A stretch of DNA of 23,415 nucleotides, taken from the IMG/VR virus record IMGVR_UViG_3300046804_001270, positions 1 through 23,415 of that record. One strand, written 5' to 3'. This stretch comes from a virus. Shown here in pieces: positions 6,000-14,153 of the stretch. The notes beneath the pieces were generated by a model. That model was not told where the DNA came from, made no database searches, and saw nothing but the letters and a program-made list of their open reading frames with translations. Every line of letters begins with the position of its first letter. The stretch's first letter is position 1. A program made the translations under genes and the position numbers.

Positions 6000-6027
6000 G
6001 ACAAACCAACTGCTATGAAAAAAACAC

Positions 6028-6297
6028 CTAAATCGATCCGTCTTGCAACGGTATATCTTCGTGCGGATCAATCCGCCTATAATTCTCTTTCCAAAGTATT
6101 TTTGTCAAAGTTATGGCCTTTTTCTCAATTTCATCTTCATCGGCTTCAGGCCACAACAAATGAGCTACTTCATGTATAATAATCTCAAGATGTTTTTTGC
6201 CCTTAAGTCTTTCGTCTATTTCGATTAATCCGTCAGAATGCGCCACCCCATACACTTTTTCCTTTCCCAATTTTCGATATTTTATACGTATTCTCAC
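6028..6297 (-). CDS. Small HExxH metallopeptidase-like protein
   Basis: An 89-residue protein with a zinc-metallopeptidase core, IIIHEVAHLLWPEADEDEIE (HExxH at residues 42-46), followed by a helix and the common phage ending LWKENYRRID. A short beta-rich N-terminus with GLIEIDERLKGKKHLE precedes the motif, as in minimal SprT/zincin-like phage proteins. The third zinc ligand is not obvious; E50 or E54 could serve. It is far shorter than a regular protease, so whether it cuts protein or has another metal-dependent role is unclear. Its start overlaps the exonuclease stop by four bases, and it is the last gene before the terminator. Confidence 0.8.
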   Translation of the reverse strand: MRIRIKYRKLGKEKVYGVAHSDGLIEIDERLKGKKHLEIIIHEVAHLLWPEADEDEIEKKAITLTKILWKENYRRIDPHEDIPLQDGSI

Positions 6298-7016
6298 TTG
6301 GCTAGTTTAACATGGAATTTATTACATTTTTTGCATTGCAAAGCATATTTCTTAACCCCCGTTGCACTATACCTTGTTTGGCTTATTTTAAGCTCTTTTG
6401 AGCCGCATTCTGGGCAAGTTCCCCTATCCTTGCCATCTACTACCCCATAATGGGTTTTAGGCTCTATATGTGTGTTTAAATGCTTAAAAACCTTCTCTAG
6501 CAATATCACATCATTTTTGCAGTATTTAACCATTTTATCCATGGCCACCTTGTCTTTATTTAACATAATATTTTTCCAAAGATCAAAGTCAGTATGAATT
6601 TTTTGGCCTATGCCCAAAAACTTGGCTATATAATTAAGTCTATTTGAGTTGAACCGAAACTTATTACGAGCAATTTTAAGGGTATCAATGGTTGTATATC
6701 TAGGAAACATATCAATGCCATGAAATAGACATCTTGTACGAATCCATGCAAGATCAAACCTATCCCCATTATGCCCAATTAATTCATCCGCCTGGTTAGC
6801 AACCTTAATGAAACTTTGCAATAATTTCTTATCTGATTGGTGCGAATCCCAAGTCAAAGCGTGACAATCTTTTACGCCTTCCCATTTATAACAAATACAA
6901 ATAATCTCCCTTTCCTTAATGATATTACTATAATCTATATTTTTCTTAAATCCAGCTTCCCAAAAAAGTCCAATATTAGGCGAAGTTTCAATGTCGAAAA
7001 AGAGTCTTTTTCTCAT
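6294..7016 (-). CDS. DnaQ-like 3'-5' exonuclease with C-terminal zinc ribbon
   Basis: A 240-residue protein of the DEDD exonuclease superfamily (ribonuclease H fold). FFDIET gives the first acidic pair (D8, E10), ELIGHNGDRFDLAWI gives the second aspartate (D85 or D88), and YCKNDVILLEKVF gives the last (D169) in the Y-x3-D arrangement. After the nuclease domain comes a zinc ribbon with C201-x2-C204 and C228-x2-C231, which could bind nucleic acid. Such proteins degrade single-stranded DNA or proofread; no polymerase domain is attached. The gene sits at the end of the lysis-proximal block rather than with the other replication genes. It overlaps the spanin candidate and the HExxH gene by four bases each. 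Confidence 0.85.
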   Translation of the reverse strand: MRKRLFFDIETSPNIGLFWEAGFKKNIDYSNIIKEREIICICYKWEGVKDCHALTWDSHQSDKKLLQSFIKVANQADELIGHNGDRFDLAWIRTRCLFHGIDMFPRYTTIDTLKIARNKFRFNSNRLNYIAKFLGIGQKIHTDFDLWKNIMLNKDKVAMDKMVKYCKNDVILLEKVFKHLNTHIEPKTHYGVVDGKDRGTCPECGSKELKISQTRYSATGVKKYALQCKKCNKFHVKLAK

Positions 7017-7465
7017 AGATACTTTTTATAGGCGTATGCTCCAACTCCTATAATCCCTATCCATAGCCATGTATAAAATAATGCTTTGCTTTTACGGTTG
7101 TATTTATCTTCAAGTATTGCTAATTCTTTATCCTTCTTTTCGTACAACACCTTGTATCTGTCATCCCATACCTTGACTTTTATTAGAACAGTGTCATGGT
7201 ATGAACTGACTATTTTCTTTATTTTTTCCTTTATAATTGGCTCTGAATATTTATAATCCATAAACCAATTGTAAATCGTATCGGTTATTTTTTGAGTTAT
7301 AAACGAATCTTTTATATATAATATTGTGTCAATCTCGCTTGTTTGCGGAAATTGCTCAAGGCAAATCTCGGCCGCTTTGTCTCTGTGTTCGGCCATGTAG
7401 CGTTTGATCTTGTTCGTTGTTACGCAGCTCGATATTAATAGAGCAATGATGATAAATCTTAGCAT
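7013..7465 (-). CDS. Putative u-spanin (lipoprotein with C-terminal membrane segment)
   Basis: A 150-residue protein with an N-terminal lipoprotein signal, RFIIIALLISSC, in which C14 would be lipidated. A long charged, probably helical middle follows (about 20-125), then a C-terminal hydrophobic segment FYTWLWIGIIGVGAYAY (about 129-146) with a basic end. A lipid-anchored N-terminus plus a C-terminal inner-membrane segment is the architecture of unimolecular spanins such as T1 gp11, which link and fuse the two membranes in the last step of lysis. The position directly after the endolysin gene fits. The two anchors and the context are the basis; spanins do not share much sequence, so similarity searches may be silent. 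Confidence 0.7.
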   Translation of the reverse strand: MLRFIIIALLISSCVTTNKIKRYMAEHRDKAAEICLEQFPQTSEIDTILYIKDSFITQKITDTIYNWFMDYKYSEPIIKEKIKKIVSSYHDTVLIKVKVWDDRYKVLYEKKDKELAILEDKYNRKSKALFYTWLWIGIIGVGAYAYKKYL

Positions 7466-8055
7466 AAAATAGATGTAAATGTTTTTGTTTTTGCGATGCG
7501 ATCTGACAAGCCGTTAAACCCTCCGTTAATTCTTAATGTCAATAATTTAACGGTATTTTCTAAATCTTCACTTTTTGCAATATCCCATAATCTTCTTATT
7601 TCAAAATACCATGCTGCCGATAAAAGTGGATATTTACTAGCCACTAAATCTGGATTGTTTAGCAAATCTACCGAAATATATTTTCCAAATGCAACATAAT
7701 TGCTTTTACCCGTAAGTTGAATATATCCTCTGCCTCTGAATTTCCATCCATCTCCGCTTTGCTTATCGCCATTGCCCATGCGGTTAGAATAGACCATATT
7801 GGCAATCAGCTCTGGTTTACGTTCTACGCTTTGAGCCGTATCCTTACTAAAATATTTTGGAAATGTTTTAAGTAGTGCGTCTGCACTATAATTTAGATTC
7901 TCTCTTGTATAACGGAAATTACCGCTCTCATGTGCGCACTGCGCTAAAAAGTGTGCTAAAACTTGCGGTGAAGTAATTTTAAACGTATCTATAACACTCG
8001 GAAGCTCATCAATTACTTGCTTGGGAAGAGTTGTTATCAGCTTTTTGGTTATCAT
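7459..8055 (-). CDS. GH19 endolysin (chitinase-like muramidase)
   Basis: A 198-residue single-domain glycoside hydrolase family 19 enzyme that would cut peptidoglycan glycan strands. Numbered from ATG 8055, the motifs are FLAQCAHESGNF with catalytic E43, TRENLNYSADALLKTFPKYF with the second acid E52, and GWKFRGRGYIQLTGKSNY, a hallmark of phage GH19 lysozymes. The C-terminal helix includes the INGGFNGLSDR signature. The frame is open further upstream to 8133, but that part overlaps the preceding gene deeply and does not resemble the family, so I start at MITKKL. No signal peptide is present, so a holin would be needed for release; a candidate is encoded immediately upstream. Confidence 0.9.
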   Translation of the reverse strand: MITKKLITTLPKQVIDELPSVIDTFKITSPQVLAHFLAQCAHESGNFRYTRENLNYSADALLKTFPKYFSKDTAQSVERKPELIANMVYSNRMGNGDKQSGDGWKFRGRGYIQLTGKSNYVAFGKYISVDLLNNPDLVASKYPLLSAAWYFEIRRLWDIAKSEDLENTVKLLTLRINGGFNGLSDRIAKTKTFTSILC

Positions 8056-8251
8056 CAGCGAACATATTTGATAGGAATTTGCCAACCCATCCGCTAATAA
8101 AAACTGCAATTGCAAACTCTTTTTGTCCATCAAGCATAGTCATAGTAGATACAAAAACACTTGCTGCCGCTAAAGAGTCTCCAAAAAGCCTAATTTTTTT
8201 AGGAGTAGGATGCCAATAATATTTAAGTCCAAACTTCATTATGATATTCAT
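8009..8251 (-). CDS. Putative holin (small membrane protein)
   Basis: An 80-residue protein with a basic, aromatic N-terminus (KFGLKYYWHPTPKK), two moderately hydrophobic segments (about residues 27-41 and 46-62: SLAAASVFVSTMTML and EFAIAVFISGWVGKFLSNM) and a short polar, acidic tail. The layout and position before the endolysin fit a class II-type holin, which makes the inner-membrane holes that release GH19 enzymes. The hydrophobicity is weak for a membrane protein, so the call is tentative. ATG codons at 8251 and 8239 are both possible starts; the second begins with MKFGLKYYW. The gene overlaps those on both sides. Confidence 0.5.
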   Translation of the reverse strand: MNIIMKFGLKYYWHPTPKKIRLFGDSLAAASVFVSTMTMLDGQKEFAIAVFISGWVGKFLSNMFADDNQKADNNSSQASN

Positions 8252-8594
8252 TTGTTACGACCCAATTTGTACCGTTACTCACTAACTCTACGTAATTATA
8301 TTGATCATATAATACGTATGTAGTTGCACCATCTATTGTTTCGGTGCTATATCCATCAATTGTTACGATATTGGTACTTGAGTCTGTCTTTTTAATAATA
8401 AAACACGCTGCGTTAGCTACTGCGGTAGGTAATGTAACCGTTACATTACCACTTGTTGTATTTACAAGTTTTACTACAATACCATCCGTATCGGTAAGCG
8501 TAATATTACTTGTGATTGTACCCGATGTAAACGCAAGATTTGTTGCATCAAGTATTTGGTCAAAATTTGTAATATACGATCTATTTATTCTCAA
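8223..8594 (-). CDS. Beta-rich virion-type protein, 123 aa
   Basis: A 123-residue Thr/Val/Asn-rich protein with a repeating beta pattern: DTDGIVVKLVNTTSGNVTVTLP, then FIIKKTDSSTNIVTIDG, ETIDGATTYVLYDQYNYVELVSNGTNWV. The segments resemble the modules of phage and marine viral structural proteins that carry a TLP-xxANA-FIIKKTDSS-TIDG core, often as domains of tail fibres or decoration proteins. It is present here as a separate small gene, downstream of the tail fibres and a glycosyltransferase, and overlaps the preceding gene by four bases. It is likely an accessory virion or receptor-binding component. Confidence 0.6.
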   Translation of the reverse strand: MRINRSYITNFDQILDATNLAFTSGTITSNITLTDTDGIVVKLVNTTSGNVTVTLPTAVANAACFIIKKTDSSTNIVTIDGYSTETIDGATTYVLYDQYNYVELVSNGTNWVVTNEYHNEVWT

Positions 8595-8986
8595 AGTTCT
8601 TCTTCTTCTTGTTTTGGTGCTTCTTGTAATTCCACTCCATTAACCCAATCTTTCAAAAAGAAATAAGGCTCTAATCCTTGTGGATTCAGCACTTCAATCT
8701 TTTTAAACTCAAACTCACTATCTTCAATCTTTTTAATATCCGCTTTTAGCTTCTTTAAACCTTCTTTATTAAAGTTGTATTCTCCTTTCTCATTTAGGAT
8801 CAAATTGCCTTTTTCATCAACCGCAGAATTATCAAGCCTTGCATCATCAATTTTAGCTTGAAACTCATCAATTGACGGCTTCAATTTCTCGTAGATTTTA
8901 AATAGTTTTTTTTGTCCTTTTGTCTCTTGTTGTCCAATGTTTAGTTTAATGTTCTCGATTAAAACGAATAAATCTCTGTAAGTCAT
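8591..8986 (-). CDS. Hypothetical charged helical protein, 131 aa
   Basis: I do not recognise a named domain. The protein is Lys/Glu-rich and probably mostly helical in its first two thirds (YEKLKPSIDEFQAKIDD, EGLKKLKADIKKIEDSEF), with a short insertion of DEKGNLILNEKGEYNFN that looks like a beta hairpin, and an acidic end QEEEEL. There is no membrane segment or signal peptide. Such small helical proteins often sit next to fibre genes in Bacteroidota phages. A chaperone or structural role is a guess from position only. Confidence 0.75.
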   Translation of the reverse strand: MTYRDLFVLIENIKLNIGQQETKGQKKLFKIYEKLKPSIDEFQAKIDDARLDNSAVDEKGNLILNEKGEYNFNKEGLKKLKADIKKIEDSEFEFKKIEVLNPQGLEPYFFLKDWVNGVELQEAPKQEEEEL

Positions 8987-9014
8987 AGTTTAAATTTTAG
9001 CTAATTTACTTAAT

Positions 9015-9653
9015 TTATATTAAAATAATTCTTTTTTCGTGTCCTACAATTATATTTTCATTGACTTTTACTTTATATCCTTTTTCTTTAGCTTTCATAA
9101 AAAATATAATATCTGGAGTAATTAATCCATAATCCAAACTTAATTCTTCTTGAAAAAACCATGGGTATGATATATTCTCAAAAACTCCGTTTTTTACTTT
9201 CATAAAACCCATAGCCCCCATATCAACTTCTTTTACTTCATTAGTTATTTCTGATCTATGTAAATATTTATAATGCCCATATTTTATTGCATCATTAATA
9301 TCTATTTTTTCTATGCAAGTAAAATAATCTTTATTTCCACTCATTATATAAAGTCCAGTAACTATATCTCCTTCTGTTTCAATCAATTCTTTTATTTGTT
9401 CTGGCTTCCATATTATATCACTATCAATCCAAATAATATAATCGTAGTCATCTCCGTTAAATGGCTTTTGAAATTCCCCTTTATTAAAAGAGCCACCTAA
9501 AACATCATTCATTACATAATAAATATTGTTGCTTTCGGCTCTATGTATTTGTAATGACCAATCATTTTTTTTAGCATAGCTTATTGTATTTAATAAGCAG
9601 TCTAAAAAATTGCCACTAAAATTATTACCAGTTATACAAAGTTTAATAATCAT
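9015..9653 (-). CDS. Glycosyltransferase, GT2/GT-A-like
   Basis: A 212-residue GT-A-type glycosyltransferase. After a first strand and helix (MIIKLCITGN), the segment YDYIIWIDSDIIWKPEQI contains the DxD metal/nucleotide-sugar site (D77-x-D79). VDMGAMGFMKVKNGVF follows as in the family's acceptor-binding turn, then DYGLITPDIIFFMKAKEKGYKV resembles the EDxxFCxRxxxxG region, and H205 of VGHEK could be the late metal ligand. It would move a sugar from a nucleotide donor to an acceptor. The ATG overlaps the fibre stop as ATGA, so it is produced with the fibre, which makes virion protein or the host cell surface a plausible target. The acceptor cannot be read from sequence. Confidence 0.8.
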   Translation of the reverse strand: MIIKLCITGNNFSGNFLDCLLNTISYAKKNDWSLQIHRAESNNIYYVMNDVLGGSFNKGEFQKPFNGDDYDYIIWIDSDIIWKPEQIKELIETEGDIVTGLYIMSGNKDYFTCIEKIDINDAIKYGHYKYLHRSEITNEVKEVDMGAMGFMKVKNGVFENISYPWFFQEELSLDYGLITPDIIFFMKAKEKGYKVKVNENIIVGHEKRIILI

Positions 9654-12568
9654 AAAATTACAATAGTTGCTAGTTTATAAGTTGTTCCATCTACCTCTAG
9701 CTCAATATATTGGCTTGAATTTAAGTAACAATTGGTTGCTGCTATTCTATTTCCAAATTTCCAAGGTTTTGCAGTCCCACCGCTAGGCGCTCCAGTTTTT
9801 ATTGATCCAGTTGCTTCTATATTCCCATCACTCGTTATGCGCATACTTTCTTGTTCATTACCACCACTTCTTGTCCATAATGCTAAAGCATGGCTACCAG
9901 CACTTTCTTGAACTGAAATAACACCCCCTACTTTTGAATATGTACTTCCATTATGGAATGTAATACCCATACTTGATGAAAGATTTGAACTTCCTAATAG
10001 ACCATATCCAGCAGCAGTTGATGAACCAATATTTACATTCCCCCCACTCGTTATGCGGAGTCGCTCGGTGCCAGAAGTTTGAAAAGTATGAGATAGTCCA
10101 ACTAAATTTAAGTTTAAATATGCACCTGCTCCCCAATTATAAGCAGCTAATTCTCCATTGCTTGAAGTATAATACATAGCAATACCTGCATTGCTTGTTG
10201 TGGCTCTAATCTCACCACCTTCAACTTGTAATTTACTCGCAGGGCTGCTCGTTCCAATACCAACTGAGCCATTTGCTTTTATAAATAAATCAGGAGATGC
10301 TCCAGATACATAAAATCCAATATTGTTTGTACCAGAATTTGTACCACTATTTTGAATGTAAGCATAATTTGAGTTATCAGTTACATAAAGATTTAAAGCA
10401 CCACTCGTTTTTAAAGATGCTGAATTTGCCGTAACACTCGAACTGAAAGTAGCTGCGCCAGCACTTGTTAATACCATTCTATCGGCACCTCCAGCAACAG
10501 AACTAAATCGTAGGTTCCCACTAGCCCATTTAATTTGTGGATTTGCAGAGTTTAATGTTAAATCATCAGCAAGTGATATTGTACTACTGAAAGTAGCTGC
10601 GCCAGTTGAGGCGATTGTGAGTACCTTTGTTAAACTACCAGCAGCAGGTCTTGTATAAAATTCTAAATCACTACCAACATTATCGGTAACTGCAACTGCA
10701 CGTATTGCTGCAACAGATGAATTTGATGAATTATACCAAGCTAAAGTTCCTCTATTACCAGTTGTAACTGATGATGAATTTGACATTGCGATTGTAACAT
10801 CGCTTGATTTTCCAACTTGTAATTCAGCTACTGGAGTTGCCCCATTTATACCAACACTCGAACTAAACGTAGCACTTGTACCAGATAATGCGCCAGTTAA
10901 TGTACCGCCAGTGAGTGGCAAATACCCACTTAAAGCAGAAGGTACAACATAATCAGTTCCAGCAACCGCAGCACTAACAGTTCCGCTACCATTTGCTTTT
11001 AATATTCCTGAAACCGTACCTGCGCCACCATAAGATGAACCTATAACTGCACCTTGCCATCCTGCACCTGTTATATTACCATTGATATATACGTTTCCAA
11101 ATACACCTAATGCTCTTTGAGTAACACCAGTATATGAACCATTTAAAAATGTTGGGTTTATTCTAACTCCATATAAAATATCATTGTTTGCAGTTGCATA
11201 AACATTTGATGTAACATCCATTCCAATAACACCAAGTTGTGCAGTGTTGTTTATTATAAATTGTCCTGTTGGACTAAATGTAAATGTAGAAGAACTTGTT
11301 ATAGATGATGTTCCATTAAAATATGCAATTTGTCCACTTGTTCCCGTTCCCGTAACTGGGTTTGTCAAAAGAGGTTGTGCGCCTATTGTATTATAACTTA
11401 TTGTTCTTGCAGCAGAACCATTAAATGTTGTTCCACTTGCAGCTCCAGCACCACCATTATTAAATGTAATTGAATTGGCAACACTACCAGCTTGTCCAGT
11501 TGTATTTTGATTCCATGTAGGTACGGTTGTTGCGTCCATTTTTGCATAATCAATGCTACCAGCAAGCATTGCATTGGTAACTTTTAAAGCACCAATTGTT
11601 GTAGTGATTGCAGTTGTACCGCTACCAGTTACATCACCACTTAATGTAATTGTTTGGTTTCCGCTTATATAAGTAGGCGTCCAGTTCTCCCATTTGCTGC
11701 TTGTTCCATTAAAACGAAGCAATTGTGCGTTTGTAGGAGAAGTCAATGTAACATTGCTAATATCACCAAGTCCTAAATTTACCGCACCCGTAAAGCCATT
11801 CACACTACTTACCGCATCCGTATTGTCAACTTTATCCCAAGCAGTACCATTAAATATTGCCCAGTCTCCCACTTTCCAATCAGTAATGCCATCAAGATTT
11901 GTGCTACCTGCCACACTTACAACATAATAATATCCTTTAGTTCCAACTGAACTTGTTAAAGTTGGACTATTTGTAGATGCGTTCCATGTACCTTGATAAT
12001 TTACACCTCCAGCAATTCCACTTATTTGGTTTTGAATCTTACCAAATGCAGTCAAAACGCTATCAGTTGCAGCAATTGTGCCACCACCACTTAAATTTAA
12101 ACCCGTAAGAACGGTTGCAAGAACCCTAGGTTCCGTAAAATATACTGGGCCATTCTCAGGCACTACACTTGTATCAAGTGTTTGGAAGGTCTTATCACCT
12201 CTCCAATATTTAGTAGATGTGCTAGCCGTAATTGCTGGCTCTTTACTATTAAATGTTGTCCAATCCGTACTAGTTAAATATCCATTCACACTACCCGTAG
12301 CCGCTGGAATACTAACCGTTCCGCTTGTATTTACAAGAGGCGAGCTAAAAGTCAAAGCAGTTTGATAAGTATTACTATCAAGCGATCCATCACCTTTTAA
12401 AAATTGTGAGCTTGTACCGCTAGCAATGTAATTTTGTATGCGTTGATTTCCACCGCTACCCTTACCAATATAAAGATCGTACGTGTCAGTAGTGAATAAA
12501 GGCTCGGCAAGTTGTCCTTGTGGAATACCTGACGCTAAGCCTCTTTTTATCTTTAATGTATTTGCCAT
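9650..12568 (-). CDS. Large tail fibre protein with Mtd-like N-terminus
   Basis: A 972-residue Ser/Thr/Gly/Asn-rich fibre protein and likely receptor-binding protein. The N-terminal NTLKIKRGL...LAEPLFTTDTYDLYIGKGSG (about residues 3-38) resembles the N-terminal domain of the major tropism determinant family, which attaches the fibre to the virion. The middle has many short fibre motifs, such as DWTTFNSKEPAIT, LPLTGGTLTGALSGTSATF and repeated GAATFSSS segments. Then come VGIGTSSPASKLQV and two R-x-RITSxGNxxI/MRITSDGNI units typical of phage fibre repeats. The end, YIELEVDGTTYKLATI, recurs at the C-terminus of Bacteroidota phage structural proteins. No S74 chaperone catalytic segment was seen. 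The downstream glycosyltransferase start overlaps its stop. Confidence 0.88.
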   Translation of the reverse strand: MANTLKIKRGLASGIPQGQLAEPLFTTDTYDLYIGKGSGGNQRIQNYIASGTSSQFLKGDGSLDSNTYQTALTFSSPLVNTSGTVSIPAATGSVNGYLTSTDWTTFNSKEPAITASTSTKYWRGDKTFQTLDTSVVPENGPVYFTEPRVLATVLTGLNLSGGGTIAATDSVLTAFGKIQNQISGIAGGVNYQGTWNASTNSPTLTSSVGTKGYYYVVSVAGSTNLDGITDWKVGDWAIFNGTAWDKVDNTDAVSSVNGFTGAVNLGLGDISNVTLTSPTNAQLLRFNGTSSKWENWTPTYISGNQTITLSGDVTGSGTTAITTTIGALKVTNAMLAGSIDYAKMDATTVPTWNQNTTGQAGSVANSITFNNGGAGAASGTTFNGSAARTISYNTIGAQPLLTNPVTGTGTSGQIAYFNGTSSITSSSTFTFSPTGQFIINNTAQLGVIGMDVTSNVYATANNDILYGVRINPTFLNGSYTGVTQRALGVFGNVYINGNITGAGWQGAVIGSSYGGAGTVSGILKANGSGTVSAAVAGTDYVVPSALSGYLPLTGGTLTGALSGTSATFSSSVGINGATPVAELQVGKSSDVTIAMSNSSSVTTGNRGTLAWYNSSNSSVAAIRAVAVTDNVGSDLEFYTRPAAGSLTKVLTIASTGAATFSSTISLADDLTLNSANPQIKWASGNLRFSSVAGGADRMVLTSAGAATFSSSVTANSASLKTSGALNLYVTDNSNYAYIQNSGTNSGTNNIGFYVSGASPDLFIKANGSVGIGTSSPASKLQVEGGEIRATTSNAGIAMYYTSSNGELAAYNWGAGAYLNLNLVGLSHTFQTSGTERLRITSGGNVNIGSSTAAGYGLLGSSNLSSSMGITFHNGSTYSKVGGVISVQESAGSHALALWTRSGGNEQESMRITSDGNIEATGSIKTGAPSGGTAKPWKFGNRIAATNCYLNSSQYIELEVDGTTYKLATIVIL
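10443..10605. repeat. Short direct repeat in the large fibre gene
   Basis: The 19-base string CTGAAAGTAGCTGCGCCAG occurs at 10443-10461 and again at 10587-10605, 144 bases (48 codons) apart in the same frame, encoding the repeated GAATFSS motif. It could support recombination within the fibre gene. Confidence 0.8.
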
Positions 12569-12578
12569 TTATATATTT

Positions 12579-14153
12579 TTACCAAGTTCCGTAATCTCCA
12601 ACACTCCATGACCTATTTGCACTTAAATCGTAGCTAACATCATTAATTGTCAATGTCCTTGCATTTGTAACGGGTGTAAAGCCAAGTGCCGTTGCTATGC
12701 TCTTACTCTCCCAAAGTGATGTTGTTGTATTGTAAAATATGCCGTCATTATTGGAAGGACTTTGTGCGCTCACATTATGCAACTCATCAAGCTCGTAACC
12801 GTTTTGAATCTTTACCTCAATCACACCCATAGTTGGATGTGATCTAATTACAACTCCAATATACACCAAATGATATGGTGCATAAGGCTTTGTTGATGTA
12901 TAACCACCAGCTACGGTAGGACTTAAATACAAAGCCGTTCCAGCCGCATAGGCTTGAGTATCTAAATTATCAATGCCACCAGCAACAACCACATAACCAT
13001 TGCTCATATTGGTTATGTCCGATTGTACAATGGCGAATGTTTGAGCGGAAGTTGCATCACCTACGGCTAATGCTTTTGTTACAGTTGGTAAATTTCCATG
13101 ACCTCCATTTATATAAACCACCGTTCCCTTTGTAAGTGTTGCCCCACTCTCATTATATACTTCACGTATGAGCGTTAAAGCCTCATTTGTGCTTGATGGA
13201 AAAGTAGCAAGTGTTCCATCGCCTCTTACGTATTGTGCAGTTGTTCCAGCACCCGTTACCACAATTGTTCCATTACTAGTTAATGGAGAATTACTAACCG
13301 TAAATGCCGTAGGCATTGTAAGGCCTACCGAAGTTAAACCAGTATCAATATCGCTCCAAGATGCTTGAATAGTTCCGCCATCTTGCTGCGTAAGTGTTAA
13401 TGTTTTTGTGCTTGTACCCGTTACACTTGCACTATTTATCTTATCATTGTATGCTTCATCCCACTGCCCTTGCTTAGTGTCGGTTGGAATAGAGTAGCCG
13501 CTGCCATAATTTATAGCAATTGTACCATTACTTGTAAGAGGGCTATTTGATACGGTCAACCCAGTTGGCACGCTTATGCCTACGGAAGTTAATCCCGTAT
13601 CTGTGTCCGTACCATTAATCCAAGCAGAACCATTGTATTTAAGTACCTGGTTTGTGGTAGGTGATGTAATCGTAACATCACCAAGTTGAGTCAAATTATA
13701 ATCACCTTCCGTAGCCACAACATCTCCCGTTCTTCCAAAAACGCTTGTTACGGGAGCCGTATCATAATCATTCCATGATGCTTGTAAGGTAGAGCCGTCT
13801 TGCTTTGTAAGGGTAAGTGTCTTGGTTGTCGTACCGCTTACATTGGCCGCAGTCAAGCTCCTATCGTATGCAGTGTCCCATTTAGTTTGTTCAGCATCGC
13901 TAGGCAAACTATATCCACTTGCATACGTTACCGCTAAAGTTCCGCTTTGCGTAAGTGGACTATTTGCAACACTAAACCCAGTAGGCATTGTAAGGCCTAC
14001 TGATGTCAAATTTGTTGCAGCTCCACTTGCACTATAATCCAAATTCACATAAACGGGGCTTGGATTGCCACCACTAACCGTAATATTGGTTACATCGTAA
14101 GTAACCTTTATGACTGGTTGTGTTGAGCTATATGTTACTTTAATAACTATCAT
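12579..14153 (-). CDS. Repeat-containing tail fibre protein
   Basis: A 524-residue, beta-rich fibre protein. Residues 49-131 and 188-270 are two copies of one unit that begins LTSVGxxxPTGxxVxNSPLT, continues through GSGYSxPxDxxQxxWDxAY and ends TKTLTLTxQDGxTxQASWxDxD. Residues 273-300 are a third, shortened copy. Between copies lies SVFGRTGDVVATEGDYNLTQLGDV, a collagen-like-fibre attachment motif common in phage fibres. The C-terminal half (about 330-470) lacks the repeat and reads as a different, globular-looking region (AVGDATSAQTFAIVQSDI, SNGYVVVAGGIDNLD, YAAGTALYLSPTVAGGYT), followed by ELHNVSAQSPSNNDGI. The gene ends ten bases before the larger fibre, so the two probably form one adsorption apparatus. 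Confidence 0.85.
   Translation of the reverse strand: MIVIKVTYSSTQPVIKVTYDVTNITVSGGNPSPVYVNLDYSASGAATNLTSVGLTMPTGFSVANSPLTQSGTLAVTYASGYSLPSDAEQTKWDTAYDRSLTAANVSGTTTKTLTLTKQDGSTLQASWNDYDTAPVTSVFGRTGDVVATEGDYNLTQLGDVTITSPTTNQVLKYNGSAWINGTDTDTGLTSVGISVPTGLTVSNSPLTSNGTIAINYGSGYSIPTDTKQGQWDEAYNDKINSASVTGTSTKTLTLTQQDGGTIQASWSDIDTGLTSVGLTMPTAFTVSNSPLTSNGTIVVTGAGTTAQYVRGDGTLATFPSSTNEALTLIREVYNESGATLTKGTVVYINGGHGNLPTVTKALAVGDATSAQTFAIVQSDITNMSNGYVVVAGGIDNLDTQAYAAGTALYLSPTVAGGYTSTKPYAPYHLVYIGVVIRSHPTMGVIEVKIQNGYELDELHNVSAQSPSNNDGIFYNTTTSLWESKSIATALGFTPVTNARTLTINDVSYDLSANRSWSVGDYGTW
13254..14009. repeat. Tandem coding repeats in the fibre gene
   Basis: Two units of 83 codons (13761-14009 and 13344-13592) and one partial unit of 28 codons (13254-13337) encode the LTSVG...ASWxDxD module. 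At DNA level the 20-base string GTAGGCATTGTAAGGCCTAC is identical at 13309-13328 and 13981-14000, linking the first and last units. The copies have diverged elsewhere, which suggests duplication followed by drift or occasional gene conversion. Confidence 0.85.

Noticed and set aside
6015-6228. Plus-strand frame beginning ATGAAAAAAACACC opposite the HExxH gene
   Set aside because: The start looks attractive, but the frame runs antisense through a well-supported HExxH gene and its translation shows no signature.
8056-8133. Longer N-terminus for the GH19 endolysin
   Set aside because: The extra 26 residues overlap the holin candidate deeply and do not resemble the family; MITKKL at 8055 is a better start.
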